From positions 1 through 64,000 of the forward strand of contig DHHJ01000012.1 of assembly GCA_002403205.1 (NCBI GenBank): a stretch of DNA of 64,000 bases, in the 5' to 3' direction. Source of the stretch: Anaerolineaceae bacterium UBA4775. GTDB lineage: Bacteria > Chloroflexota > Anaerolineae > Anaerolineales > Anaerolineaceae. The notes below the pieces were generated by a model. It saw only the letters and a list, made by a program, of their open reading frames with translations, was not told the origin of the DNA and did no database searches. The position numbers and the translations under genes were made by a program. Below, in pieces: positions 17,700 through 26,683 of the stretch (position 1 is its first letter; every line of letters begins with the position of its first letter).

Positions 17700-18518
17700 A
17701 TGGATCATTTTCGCATTACCCCCGATACCCAGGTTGACTTATCCCAACATGATCCCTATTATAGCGGCGAGATCAGCAAGAAAAAGGGGCGTGCACTGCT
17801 CAAGGACCACCGTCAAGCGTTGATGGACCTCCAGGAACTGCTGTATGCAGAAAACAAGCGGCAGGTACTGATCATTCTGCAGGGCATCGACACCTCCGGT
17901 AAGGACGGTGTGATCCGGAACGTGTTTGGAGATGTGAACCCCCAGGGCACGCATGTGGTTAGCTTCAAAGTGCCCACAAGGCACGAGCTTGCCCATGATT
18001 ACCTGTGGCGGGTGCACCAGCATACGCCTGCGCAGGGCGACATCGTGATTTTCAATCGTTCACAATACGAAGATGTTTTGGTCGTCCGGGTGCACGATCT
18101 GGTGCCCGAAGCGGTCTGGGAGAAACGCTATCAGCATATCAACGAATTTGAGCGCTTACTGGTCGACGAAGGCGCGACGATCCTCAAGTTCTTTTTGCAT
18201 ATCAGCAAGCAGCGCCAGGCGGAGCGTTTCCTGGCACGGCTGGACCGGCCAAACAAACGCTGGAAGTTCAACCCGGGCGATCTCGATGAACGAGAGCGCT
18301 GGGATGATTACCAGGCCGCGTTCGAAGCCATGCTCAGCAAGACCAGCACCCCCTGGGCGCCCTGGTATGTGATTCCCAGTGACCGAAAATGGTACCGGAA
18401 CATGGCGGTCGCTTCGATCATCGTTGAAAAACTCAACAGCCTGGAAATGCAGTTCCCAAAGGAAGTGCCAGATATCGAATCGTATCGCGACCAGCTGATC
18501 GGCATGATTGAGGATTGA
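17700..18518 (+). CDS. ppk2: Polyphosphate kinase 2
   Basis: A 272-residue PPK2 family protein of usual one-domain length. Walker A is GIDTSGKDG (about 61-69), Walker B/lid is FNRSQYEDV, and a lid-region Arg-rich stretch follows (RLDRPNKRWKF). It transfers phosphate between polyphosphate and nucleoside mono- or diphosphates. A clear AGGAGG lies before the ATG and a TTATAAT box about 40 nt upstream. The next gene starts 5 nt downstream of its stop codon. Confidence 0.93.
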   Translation: MDHFRITPDTQVDLSQHDPYYSGEISKKKGRALLKDHRQALMDLQELLYAENKRQVLIILQGIDTSGKDGVIRNVFGDVNPQGTHVVSFKVPTRHELAHDYLWRVHQHTPAQGDIVIFNRSQYEDVLVVRVHDLVPEAVWEKRYQHINEFERLLVDEGATILKFFLHISKQRQAERFLARLDRPNKRWKFNPGDLDERERWDDYQAAFEAMLSKTSTPWAPWYVIPSDRKWYRNMAVASIIVEKLNSLEMQFPKEVPDIESYRDQLIGMIED

Positions 18519-18523
18519 ACACC

Positions 18524-19549
18524 ATGCATGATGTACTGCCAGATGACCCATTGCGGTTTGTTCTGGCCGGTTGCTTGAACCGTGACACCATCCTGCCGCT
18601 CTCAGGTCCGCCCCAGACGGATATTTTTGGCGGTAACCTGGCTTATGCGGCGGTTGGGTTGAATATATGGGGCGGCAAAGCGGGTCTGCTGGCGCGGGTT
18701 GGCCCCGATTACCCCCTGGAATGGCTCGACAGGTTCAAATCCCTGGGTTTTGATCTTGCGGGCGTTAAAGTGATCCACACCGAGATCGACTCTCGGCGTT
18801 TTATGGCGCATGAAGACTCGGTCACCACCCATTACCAGAACCCCATTCAGCACTTTGCCGACCGGGGCTTGCCTTTTCCCCGCAGCCTGCTGGGGTACCA
18901 AGCGCCCGGACCAAGCCTCAGCAGTCGCACCACACCCCTGAAGGTTTCCATTCAAATCTCAGACGTCCCCAGCCCTTACCTGGACGCCAGCGCAATTCAT
19001 ATTTGCCCGATTGATTACCATGCGCATATTATTCTTCCTTCGGTGTTCCGCCAGCAGCATGCCGCTATCATCACCCTGGCTTCCCATCCCGGCTACATGG
19101 ACCCGGCCTATTGGGAAGAGCTCCCCTCGCTGCTGACCGACCTGACCGCTTTTATCACCCCCGAGGCGGAGATTCGCAACCTGTTTCAGGGCCGCCAGAC
19201 AAAATTGTGGGAAATGGCAGAGGTTTTGGCGGGTTTTGGCCCGGAGTATGTCCTCATCCAGACCGAGGATATGGGCTACTACCTTTTGGATCGGGATTCC
19301 GGCAAGCGGTGGGTTGTTCCCCAGTACACGTCTCAAGTCGTTGATCCTACCGGTGGGCGAGATGCCTTTGCTGGCGGGTTCCTGGCTGGTTACCGCCAGC
19401 ATTACGATCCCGTCGAAGCGGCCATCATGGGCAGCATCGCCGCATCGGTGGTGGTTGAGGGCAGCGGTGTTTACTATGGGGTGGATGTGATGCCTGAACT
19501 GATCGATGCGCGCAAGCTGGCTTTGCGCGAGCTGGTGCGGCAGTTGTGA
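18524..19549 (+). CDS. PfkB-type carbohydrate kinase family protein with altered catalytic motif
   Basis: A 341-residue ribokinase-fold protein. The N-terminal GGNLAYAAVGL matches the sugar-binding GG motif. The C-terminal signature reads DPTGGRDAFAGGF where active family members have D-T-G-A-G-D-x-F, so the anion-hole Gly before the catalytic Asp is Arg, though the Asp remains. Activity is therefore uncertain. The ATG at 18524 has TGAGGA upstream; an in-frame TTG at 18515 overlapping ppk2 is less likely. Substrate unknown. Confidence 0.8.
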   Translation: MHDVLPDDPLRFVLAGCLNRDTILPLSGPPQTDIFGGNLAYAAVGLNIWGGKAGLLARVGPDYPLEWLDRFKSLGFDLAGVKVIHTEIDSRRFMAHEDSVTTHYQNPIQHFADRGLPFPRSLLGYQAPGPSLSSRTTPLKVSIQISDVPSPYLDASAIHICPIDYHAHIILPSVFRQQHAAIITLASHPGYMDPAYWEELPSLLTDLTAFITPEAEIRNLFQGRQTKLWEMAEVLAGFGPEYVLIQTEDMGYYLLDRDSGKRWVVPQYTSQVVDPTGGRDAFAGGFLAGYRQHYDPVEAAIMGSIAASVVVEGSGVYYGVDVMPELIDARKLALRELVRQL

Positions 19550-19577
19550 TCTGTGCTGTGCCGGGGGGAATAAAAGG

Positions 19578-21941
19578 TCAGGCTTTCCTGAGGGTAAAGA
19601 TTCTTCTGAGCCGGGCTTTCCAGGCCAGCCCGAGCACCTTCAGGCCGGCAGATTTGGCGATGGCTTCGTTGATGTAGTGATCGCTGAATTTATCCAGGTG
19701 ATATTCGCTGACCACCTCCAGGGCCGGTTGATAAGCCTGGGGGATAAGGCTGGCCAAGGTTTGCGCCCTTTCGGCTGGTGTGTGGGCTGGGTCAAGCGGT
19801 AACCCCAGGATTTTTATTGAGCGGCACAGGCGCCGGTAAGCCCTTTCAGCCGCAGACATTTGGGAGAGGTAACTCCAACGCTTAAGCCATTCCGGTACGG
19901 CTTTCCCGCGCGCAGTCAGCCAGCGCACCATGATGACCGGCAGGGGATCGATGTCGATCTTCAGCAATTCGGGCCGCTGCAGGAAGTAAATCGCGGCTGC
20001 AAGCCCGACCAGGAACAGCACCAGCATGATCCAGGCGATGCGGGCGCCCTCAATGCGGGGGCTCAATACTTCAGAGCCGATTGCTTCTTCAAGCTCGGTT
20101 TCGTCCAGTTCTGCGAACGGGTCATCGAGGAGCTCATCCATGATGGGGGCATCGGTGCGTTCAGGCGGTTGGGGATCCCGGTCTGTACGGCTGACGCCCG
20201 CTGGCAGGATCAGGGCCGGCTGTGAGCTGGTCGGCTCAAAGGGCACCCAGCCGTAATCTGTGAAATAAACTTCAGGCCAGGCGTGGCTGTCGAGCTTTCG
20301 GATGGTATAGGTCTGGGTCTCGAGGTCAAATTCACCTTCTGCATACCCCACCACGAAGCGGGTGGGGATGCCCAGGGAGCGCAGCATCAGCACCTGGGCT
20401 GCAGCGTAGTAGTTACAGAAACCTGTCTGTCCATCAAACAGGAACCATTCGATTGGGTCAGCGCCGTCAGGCACGGGCGGGATGGTGCGGGCATACTCAA
20501 TATTGATCCGCAAATAGCGGGTTATGTCGGCAGCGATATCGTAGGGGTGGTCGTTCTCAAGGGCGAATTGTGCGGCCAGGGCTGCGACCTCGGGTGAAAA
20601 ATCATCTGGCAGCTGCAGGAAGCGGTCAAGCCATTGGGGGTAATCGGTGCTCGTCTGGCGCAGCTCACTGGCGGTTGGGCGGCTCGTCAGGGTTTCCACC
20701 TGGTAGGATTCACCGAAATACAGTACGGGGTCAGCGATCAGGGCGACCAGGTCTGCTTCGCTTTCAGGGAGGGGCAGCGTAGTGGTTTCCACAGGCCGGT
20801 CGATCCAGGTGGGCATACCCGTCACATACAGATTGCTCAAACGCCCGGTTTGTGAGGTGAAGGTGTATGCTGCGGGCTGCCAGCCTTCCCATTGCGGGTA
20901 AGGGATTTCGAAGCTGTCGGGATACTGCTGGGTGTTGTTCAATCCTGGCGAGGTAGACCAGACACCATCTTGATACAGGTCATAGCTGCGCGTGAACCAA
21001 TAGTTGCGGTAACCGGCAGGCGGGGGCGAATCAACGGTTACTGTGAAAACAACCTCTTCGCTGATCGGTGTGCCGGTGCCCAAACCCAGGTCTTCGCCAA
21101 AAAAGGTGACCACCGTTGTTTCTGTGGCCGTCTCAAGCACCAAGATGTCCGCAAAACGCTCCCTGAACCGGTCCCAGGGTTCGGTGACCTGGTCCCACCA
21201 CTGGGCATAACGGCTGCGCTGCTGCGGGGTGATCGGGATGCTCCAGGCCAGGACCACCAGCGCTAAAGACAGCAGGATCAGGGTCCTGGTCAGATCAGCC
21301 AGGGATTCGGGGGTGGTATTAATCCCCTCCTGGCGCCACTTTCTGCTGTGGCGCAAAAAGTTCATCCGGCCAACGATCAGCAGGGTAAAGAAGATGAAGG
21401 TCATCAGGAAGCGTGCGTTCCGGGAGAGGTTTTGGTCGTAATGGCTGACCACCAGCAGGGTGATGCCCAGGGGGATCAAAGCCGGCCAGACCGAGCCTTG
21501 CCGGATGAGGAGGAACGAAGCGGTGGACGCCATGATCCACAGCAGGATCGCCATGAGCACCAGGAACAGGATGGGATCGGTGACCGACTGGTTGGCGCTG
21601 AATTGCTCGATGGCGATCCGCAGGCGCCATCCAAGGTGATTGATGATCCGCTCTCGCCAGGCGATGTCAGGATCAACGGTCGTGCCAAACAGCCAGGCCA
21701 TGCTGAAAGCGCCGTAGCAAGCCGATAACAGGGCGGCAACCAGGGGCGAAAACCGGCTGTACCCCAATGCTAAACCGGTCAACCCGGCGATGAACGTCAG
21801 GAACACGAGGATATACAGGTCCCGGGTCCATTCAGTGACCCACAATCGCCCGGCAACCGCAGTGATCAGGCTGATGGAAAAAATTGCGATCCACAGGTCC
21901 CACCAGCGCTCGGCAGAGACTTCTTTGACCTTGAGCATCAT
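19578..21941 (-). CDS. Membrane-anchored transglutaminase-like protein (TgpA/DUF3488-like)
   Basis: A 787-residue protein. The N-terminal ~200 residues hold five to six membrane helices, followed by an extracellular region and a transglutaminase core with the triad Cys (GFCNYYAAA), His (DSHAWPEVYF) and Asp (DYGWVPFEP). One more membrane helix (about 640-660) and a DUF4129-like cytoplasmic tail follow. Such proteins act as peptidases or crosslinkers at the cell surface; exact role unknown. The ATG at 21941 is chosen because upstream in-frame codons lie outside the hydrophobic start; no strong Shine-Dalgarno is seen. It converges on the PfkB gene with 28 nt between. Confidence 0.85.
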   Translation of the reverse strand: MMLKVKEVSAERWWDLWIAIFSISLITAVAGRLWVTEWTRDLYILVFLTFIAGLTGLALGYSRFSPLVAALLSACYGAFSMAWLFGTTVDPDIAWRERIINHLGWRLRIAIEQFSANQSVTDPILFLVLMAILLWIMASTASFLLIRQGSVWPALIPLGITLLVVSHYDQNLSRNARFLMTFIFFTLLIVGRMNFLRHSRKWRQEGINTTPESLADLTRTLILLSLALVVLAWSIPITPQQRSRYAQWWDQVTEPWDRFRERFADILVLETATETTVVTFFGEDLGLGTGTPISEEVVFTVTVDSPPPAGYRNYWFTRSYDLYQDGVWSTSPGLNNTQQYPDSFEIPYPQWEGWQPAAYTFTSQTGRLSNLYVTGMPTWIDRPVETTTLPLPESEADLVALIADPVLYFGESYQVETLTSRPTASELRQTSTDYPQWLDRFLQLPDDFSPEVAALAAQFALENDHPYDIAADITRYLRINIEYARTIPPVPDGADPIEWFLFDGQTGFCNYYAAAQVLMLRSLGIPTRFVVGYAEGEFDLETQTYTIRKLDSHAWPEVYFTDYGWVPFEPTSSQPALILPAGVSRTDRDPQPPERTDAPIMDELLDDPFAELDETELEEAIGSEVLSPRIEGARIAWIMLVLFLVGLAAAIYFLQRPELLKIDIDPLPVIMVRWLTARGKAVPEWLKRWSYLSQMSAAERAYRRLCRSIKILGLPLDPAHTPAERAQTLASLIPQAYQPALEVVSEYHLDKFSDHYINEAIAKSAGLKVLGLAWKARLRRIFTLRKA

Positions 21942-22076
21942 AGGTGAAGTGTATTCAATTGGTGCTGATTCGTCAATCGTGTTTGGGCGCAAATCGCCGG
22001 ACGTGTTCTCACTTCAAGGGGTCGCCATCTTGTTTGCGCGGCCCTAAGAACCCTGGGAGAGCCGGTCAGGCTATGG

Positions 22077-22120
22077 AAAAAGACCGCCCAGCCTCCAAGG
22101 GGAGGTTGAGCGGTCTTTTA
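22077..22120 (-). terminator. Terminator after the aminotransferase operon
   Basis: AAAAGACCGC...GCGGTCTTTT, with an inner CCTCC/GGAGG stem, forms a long hairpin with A/T runs on both sides. It follows the aminotransferase on the minus strand and could work in both directions. Confidence 0.8.
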
Positions 22121-22176
22121 GGTTGGTGAGGGCACCTAACACAGGTGCTGCAGGTCTTTATCAAGCCGAAAAAGGA

Positions 22177-23337
22177 TCAGAGGTGGTTCAGGAACCGGCC
22201 GATCTTCTCGAGGGCTCTTTCAATGAGCTCGTAATTGGTGGCGTAGGAGCAGCGCACAAAACCTGCCCCGGCGTCCCCAAATGAAGACCCCGGCACAACT
22301 GCGACTTCTTCTTCCTTGAGCAGCCGTTCGGCAAAGGTTTCATCGTCCATGCCGGTGGATTGGATGTTGGGGAAGACATAGAAGGCACCGTGGGGTTCAA
22401 AGGTGGGCAGCCCCAGCTCGTTCATCCCGGTATGGATCAGTTTGCGGCGCCGATCGTACTCCGCCAGCATCTCCTGCACATAAGGTTCGCCGACCTTGAG
22501 GGCTTCGAGGGCAGCGTATTGCGAAATGGTCGGCGAAGACATGACCGAATACTGGTGAATGCGCACCAAACCCTTGATGATGTCGGCAGGGCCGGCTGCA
22601 TAGCCGATGCGCCAGCCTGTCATGGCATAGGCCTTGGAGAAACCACCCAACAGGACGGTGCGCTCCTGCATCCCGGGCAGGGATGGGAAACAGACATGCT
22701 CGAAATCATACACCAGGCGGTCGTAAATCTCATCTGAGACGACCACCAAATCATACTTTTCTGCCAGGTCGGCGATGGCTTGCAGGATCTCACGGCTGAC
22801 CACCGCGCCGGTGGGGTTGTTGGGATAGCCCAGCAGGATGGCTTTTGTTTTGGGGGTGATCGCTTTTTCGATCACTGCCGGGTTGGGCTGGAAGTTTTCT
22901 TCCATGGTGGTATCTACTTCGACGGGCACGCCCCCGGCCAGGGCAACCTCAGCCTGGTAGGACACAAAGCAGGGAGTCGGGATGATGACCTCGTCGCCCG
23001 GGTTGAGCAAGGCTGTAAAAGCCAGGTAGAGGGCTTCCGAGACGCCCACGGTTGCGATGATCTCGCTCACGGGGTCGTACTGCACCCCGTATAACTGCGC
23101 CAGGTTGTCTGCGATGGCCTGACGCAGCTCGAGAATACCCGAGTTGGAAGTGTAGTGGGTTTCACCCTGCGCAAGGGATCGGATCCCGGCGTCGATGATG
23201 GGCTGGGGTGTGGTGAAATCCGGTTCGCCGATCCCCAGGGAGATGACATTCTCCATGGTTGCGGCAATGTCAAAAAATTTTCGGATTCCCGAGGGTTTTA
23301 GCGACAACACCGACTTGGATAAATAGCTTTTTGGCAT
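22177..23337 (-). CDS. PLP-dependent aminotransferase class I/II
   Basis: A 386-residue fold-type I aminotransferase. The PLP Lys is K235 in GGFSKAYAMTG, with YPNNPTG before it and the C-terminal Arg in FVRCSYA. It resembles archaeal-type aspartate or aromatic aminotransferases (SLGIGEPDF start); substrate not certain. The ATG at 23337 has a perfect AAGGAG 5 nt upstream, although the frame is open further up into a DUF6504 domain without a stop, so a fused protein might also be made. Part of a minus-strand operon with a nucleotidyltransferase. Confidence 0.88.
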   Translation of the reverse strand: MPKSYLSKSVLSLKPSGIRKFFDIAATMENVISLGIGEPDFTTPQPIIDAGIRSLAQGETHYTSNSGILELRQAIADNLAQLYGVQYDPVSEIIATVGVSEALYLAFTALLNPGDEVIIPTPCFVSYQAEVALAGGVPVEVDTTMEENFQPNPAVIEKAITPKTKAILLGYPNNPTGAVVSREILQAIADLAEKYDLVVVSDEIYDRLVYDFEHVCFPSLPGMQERTVLLGGFSKAYAMTGWRIGYAAGPADIIKGLVRIHQYSVMSSPTISQYAALEALKVGEPYVQEMLAEYDRRRKLIHTGMNELGLPTFEPHGAFYVFPNIQSTGMDDETFAERLLKEEEVAVVPGSSFGDAGAGFVRCSYATNYELIERALEKIGRFLNHL

Positions 23338-23604
23338 TAATGCTCCTTGTGTGTGTGGATGAAAGGTTGGTTTTGCAGCAATGGCAGTTCGTACAGGATG
23401 GATCTGCCATTGGTCCTCCTCTGTCAGGTAAAACAGGTCAAAAATGGCCTCGCCGGGTGTGCAGCGCACCAAAAAACCGACTCCCTGGGGTTCTCGCCGC
23501 CGCTCGAGGACGGCCTGGACGGTATAGCGCTGCCCTTGCCAGGTGAGGGCGCGCGGGGTCTCCGGAGAGGTGCTGCCTGCATAAGATTCAACGGTGTGGC
23601 TCAT
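23338..23604 (-). CDS. DUF6504 domain, in frame with the aminotransferase
   Basis: Eighty-nine codons from the ATG at 23604 that run directly, without a stop, into the aminotransferase frame. The segment SYAGSTSPETPRALTW...RYTVQAVLERRREP and a later FDLFY pattern resemble DUF6504, a small domain often found near DNA polymerase Y genes. Its ATG overlaps the stop of the nucleotidyltransferase (ATGA), so it is translationally coupled. Whether the product is a 475-residue fusion, or mainly the separately started aminotransferase, cannot be told from sequence. Confidence 0.65.
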
Positions 23605-24614
23605 CGGTGTGCGAGTGAATCGTCGCCCAGGTTGAATGAGCCGGCCAGGCCGCTGATGGTGACGTCGTGACCAATCAGCGAGGTTTCCAGGTTGCAGGCG
23701 GTGATTTTCGACCCGGGGCCGATGATCGAATCCTTGATGATGCTGCCTTTGACCACAGCGCCTTCCCCAAGGGAGACGTGCGGGCCGATCACAGAGGCGT
23801 GGATGTGCGCGTCGGGGTGGATGTTGACCGGCGGGACGATCAGGCTGTCTGCCAGGTTGGCCCAGTGGGTGCTGTTATCGCGCCCGTGATCCATCAGGTA
23901 GCGATTGGTTGCGAGGAGCGCGTCGGTGGTGCCGGCGTCAAGCCAGGTCTCAACCTGTTCCGTGCGCATCTTGAGGCCGCGCTTCAGCATGATGTTGATG
24001 GCATCCGCCAGGTAGTATTCGCCTTTGAGAGAAATCTCCTGTTCGGTCTGTGCCTGGATGGCTGCGATCAGGTCTTCGGCTTCCTTGAAATAATAACAGC
24101 CGACCACGGCCAGGTTGGTTTGGGGGTCCTGTGGCTTTTCAACCAGTTTGGTGACCCAGCCTCCGTCGTTCACCTCGGCGACGCCAAACCGGCGCGGGTC
24201 GGGCACCGGTTTGACCCAGGCGACGGCGTCGGCCGTCTCGTTGGCGAGGAAGGAAAAGTCATTTTCGATCAGCGTGTCGGAGAAGGCCATCAGCATCGGC
24301 CCGTGCAGGAACTCACGCGCCTGCCAGAAGGCATCGGATTGCCCGATCATCTCCGGTTGGACGGTGTAATCCACATGCAGGTGGGGGTAGTGCCGGGCGG
24401 TGTATTCCTCGATTTGTTCGCCCATCATCGGGCCGAGGATGAAGACGTATTCCGCCCTCTCGAAATCTGGCACGGTGCGGAACATGTCCAGCAGGTAATC
24501 GAGGACGGTTTTTCCGGCCAGGGAGACCAGGGGCTTGGGCTTGCTCCAGGTGAGGGGGCGCAAGCGGGTGCCAAGCCCTGCCATGGGGATCACAATTTTT
24601 AAAGGTTGGGTCAT
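23601..24614 (-). CDS. Sugar-phosphate nucleotidyltransferase
   Basis: A 337-residue protein. The N-terminal nucleotidyltransferase domain shows PMAGLGTRLRPLTWSKPKPL, the NTP-binding signature, and FSDT for the metal Asp. The C-terminal part (about 255-335) has hexapeptide-like repeats (IHPDAHIHASVIGPHVSLG) typical of left-handed beta helices. It would make an NDP-sugar; dTDP-glucose-like or UDP-sugar pyrophosphorylase are both possible. AAGGAGG lies 6 nt upstream of the ATG. First gene of the minus-strand operon. Confidence 0.85.
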   Translation of the reverse strand: MTQPLKIVIPMAGLGTRLRPLTWSKPKPLVSLAGKTVLDYLLDMFRTVPDFERAEYVFILGPMMGEQIEEYTARHYPHLHVDYTVQPEMIGQSDAFWQAREFLHGPMLMAFSDTLIENDFSFLANETADAVAWVKPVPDPRRFGVAEVNDGGWVTKLVEKPQDPQTNLAVVGCYYFKEAEDLIAAIQAQTEQEISLKGEYYLADAINIMLKRGLKMRTEQVETWLDAGTTDALLATNRYLMDHGRDNSTHWANLADSLIVPPVNIHPDAHIHASVIGPHVSLGEGAVVKGSIIKDSIIGPGSKITACNLETSLIGHDVTISGLAGSFNLGDDSLAHR

Positions 24615-25380
24615 TCGCTTTCCTCCTTGTCTGGCTGGTGAAGCGTAAATATTCTAAAGCGTCAGGACGGCCAAGGTGGATGTTACCTGTGTTCCCTGTG
24701 GCCTATGGGCTGCCTGCCAGGCATGGTGAGTCATTTTATTAAGAACGCCTTTCTCAACATGCCATTGGCTATCAAGAAGGCCTTATCTCATGTTTCATTA
24801 TCATGCCGGATCAGAAATCAGTCCAACAATCTGACTGAAACGCTGATCATGTGGCGTGGCTTCATTGGCAATTGTGGCCTTTATGATCCTTGCTCATTGG
24901 TAATTATAATATGACTGGCAGAGGATTTTGGGGGAAATCGATAGCGTTGTTCACCGATGAACAGCAGTTTACGCTCCTCAACCAACCCAGACCGAAGACG
25001 ACTGCCGTGCACGGGGGACGGGATTTCGGGTTTGAGGGGTTTCTGGCAAGTTCGCAAGGGTGACCTCCATCCGAAAAGGAGGGGGGCTAATGATTGCATG
25101 TGGGTGCCGCGGGGTGCGCACACAATTCAAGACGTCAATCTTCACAGACGGTAAAAAGACCATTTGATTTCTTAATCACAACACCGAATGGCTTGGTGTT
25201 GGTGTTTTGCGTTTGCATTGCAGTATTTCCTTATTTATTTCAGCATGGATGCTGTCTTGATAGCGGTCTTGCAACGACTCGCAGGTCGGAATGGGCAAAG
25301 ATTGAGTTATCATTGACGCTCTCATAACTTGTTTCCGTTTCTTTTTCTAATTCTTATCACCCGGTCAGGGTGAATTAAAT
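24615..25380. other. Long intergenic region without a convincing gene
   Basis: Open frames here are short and lack Shine-Dalgarno sites. Several GC-rich hairpins occur at 25055-25140 (for example CCTCC...GGAGG and TGTGGGTGCC pairing loosely with GGTGCGCACA), which could be a structured RNA or a decayed repeat. No tRNA or known RNA family recognised. Confidence 0.4.
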
Positions 25381-25413
25381 AAAAAAACCGGCCGCAGAAG
25401 TCTCCGTGGCCGG
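25381..25413 (-). terminator. Second terminator of the 20-codon transcription unit
   Basis: Minus-strand CCGGCCACGG...GCGGCCGG hairpin followed by seven T. Lies about 95 nt beyond the first terminator on the same strand. Confidence 0.75.
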
Positions 25414-25437
25414 CAGTTGTCTTGGGTTGACGATTAA

Positions 25438-25475
25438 ACAGGTTGTGCTTGCTTAGCGCACAAGGAGAAACCTGT
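25438..25475 (-). other. Hairpin between two terminators
   Basis: ACAGGTT and AACCTGT pair around an inner TTGTGC/GCACAA stem, giving a long, interrupted stem-loop. It lies between the two terminators, so it would only be transcribed if the first terminator is passed. Confidence 0.5.
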
Positions 25476-25504
25476 GCACACCTGGCACGCCCGAAATTAA
25501 AATC

Positions 25505-25536
25505 AAAAGGCCACGGCGTATGAACACGCCGCGGCC
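25505..25536 (-). terminator. First terminator of the 20-codon transcription unit
   Basis: Minus-strand GGCCGCGGCGTG-TTCA-type loop-CGCCGTGGCC followed by TTTT and further T-rich sequence. It begins 31 nt after the stop codon of the 20-codon ORF. Confidence 0.75.
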
Positions 25537-25567
25537 GATAATTCAGGGCAGGTTAGCAGGTAACCAG

Positions 25568-25630
25568 CTATTTCATCATAGAGGCGCGTTCATAGGGGGA
25601 TTCAATCGCAAGAACAACTTTTTTTGCCAT
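25568..25630 (-). CDS. 20-residue peptide in its own transcription unit
   Basis: An ATG at 25630 with AAAGAGG 8 nt upstream opens a 20-codon frame ending in TAG at 25568. The peptide begins MAKKVVLAIE and ends SPYERASMMK: a basic start, a short hydrophobic run and a polar end. A near-consensus promoter lies 42-69 nt upstream and two intrinsic terminators follow, so the whole unit (about 160-285 nt) is self-contained. It could be a small protein, a leader peptide, or an ORF within a small RNA. No family recognised. Confidence 0.55.
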   Translation of the reverse strand: MAKKVVLAIESPYERASMMK

Positions 25631-25671
25631 AAAACGAGCCTCTTTCCTTTCTGATATTTAAACCAGCACCT

Positions 25672-25699
25672 ATTGTATTGCAAATGATGCGCCTGTCAA
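25672..25699 (-). promoter_or_regulatory. Strong promoter of the 20-codon unit
   Basis: Minus-strand TTGACA (25699-25694), 16-bp spacer, TACAAT (25677-25672). Start of transcription is expected near 25665. Confidence 0.75.
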
Positions 25700-25830
25700 G
25701 AGAGTGATTGCTCCGGTGATCAACCCTTTGAGAAGTTCGTGGATTGCGAATTTTTTTGTTGGGGCACGACATGTTGTGCTCCAAAATGCTTTTGTCAGTG
25801 TGACCCCGAGGTGAAGAGGATTAATTTTTA

Positions 25831-26683
25831 GCAGGGTGGGTTGGCCGCAGTTGCCAACCCACCATTAAAGCATGGCAATCTGGTTGTTGGTGGGTTGGCG
25901 TGGAATCCGATTGGGTGAAATCTTGGCGTTAATGAGAGCATAAGGCCGAAGGCACGCCAACCCACCCTACTGGATAGTTTGTGTGGACAATTTGGTGTGG
26001 TATGGCATGTTGAGCACCTACATGCTTTTGGCGATGTGACCCAAAGTGCAAGAGGATTAATGTCTTTGTAGGGTGGGTTGGCCGCAGTTGCCAACCCACC
26101 ATTAAAGCATGGCAATCTGTCTGTTGGTGGGTTGGCGTGGAATCCGATTGGGTGAAATCTTGGCTTTATTGAGAGCATAAGGCCGAAGGCACGCCAACCC
26201 ACCCTACTGGATAGTTTGTGAGGACAATTTGGTGTGGTATGGCATGTTGAGCACCTACATGCTTTTGGCAGTGTGACCCCAAGGTGCAAAAGGGATTAAA
26301 TTTTTGTAGGGTGGGTTGGCTGCAGTTGCCAACCCACCATTAAAGCATGGCAATCTGTCTGTTGGTGGGTTGGCGTGGAATCCGATTGGGTGAAATCTTG
26401 GCGTTAATGAGAGCATAAGGCCGAAGGCACGCCAACCCACCCTACTGGATAGTTTGTGAGGACAATTTGGTGTGGGTATGGCATGTTGAGCACCTACATG
26501 CTTTTGGCAGTGTGACCCAAAGTGCAAGAGGATTAATGTCCTTGTAGGGTGGGTTGGCCGCAGTTGCCAACCCACCATTAAAGCATGGCAATCTGTCTGT
26601 TGGTGGGTTGGCGTGGAATCCGATTGGGTGAAATCTTGGCGTTAATGAGAGCATAAGGCCGAAGGCACGCCAACCCACCCTAC
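25831..26683. repeat. Tandem array of four 140-bp palindromic (MITE-like) elements
   Basis: Four near-identical 140-bp elements at 25831-25970, 26068-26207, 26306-26445 and 26544-26683. Each begins GTAGGGTGGGTTGGC (GCAGGG in the first) and ends GCCAACCCACCCTAC, with a second inverted pair GCCAACCCACC/GGTGGGTTGGC inside. The 97-98-bp spacers are also repeated, so the unit of about 237-238 bp was tandemly duplicated; a diverged partial spacer lies upstream (about 25755-25830). No transposase inside. The open frames across the array are by-products. The end of the last element provides the stop codon of the ABC ATPase gene. Confidence 0.9.

Noticed and set aside
24978..25163. A 61-codon minus-strand frame in the intergenic region
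   Set aside because: Basic, proline-rich, no Shine-Dalgarno and no conserved pattern; looks like chance.
25831..26683. CRISPR-like array
   Set aside because: Repeats are 140 bp with duplicated spacers, not short repeats with unique spacers, and no cas genes are near.
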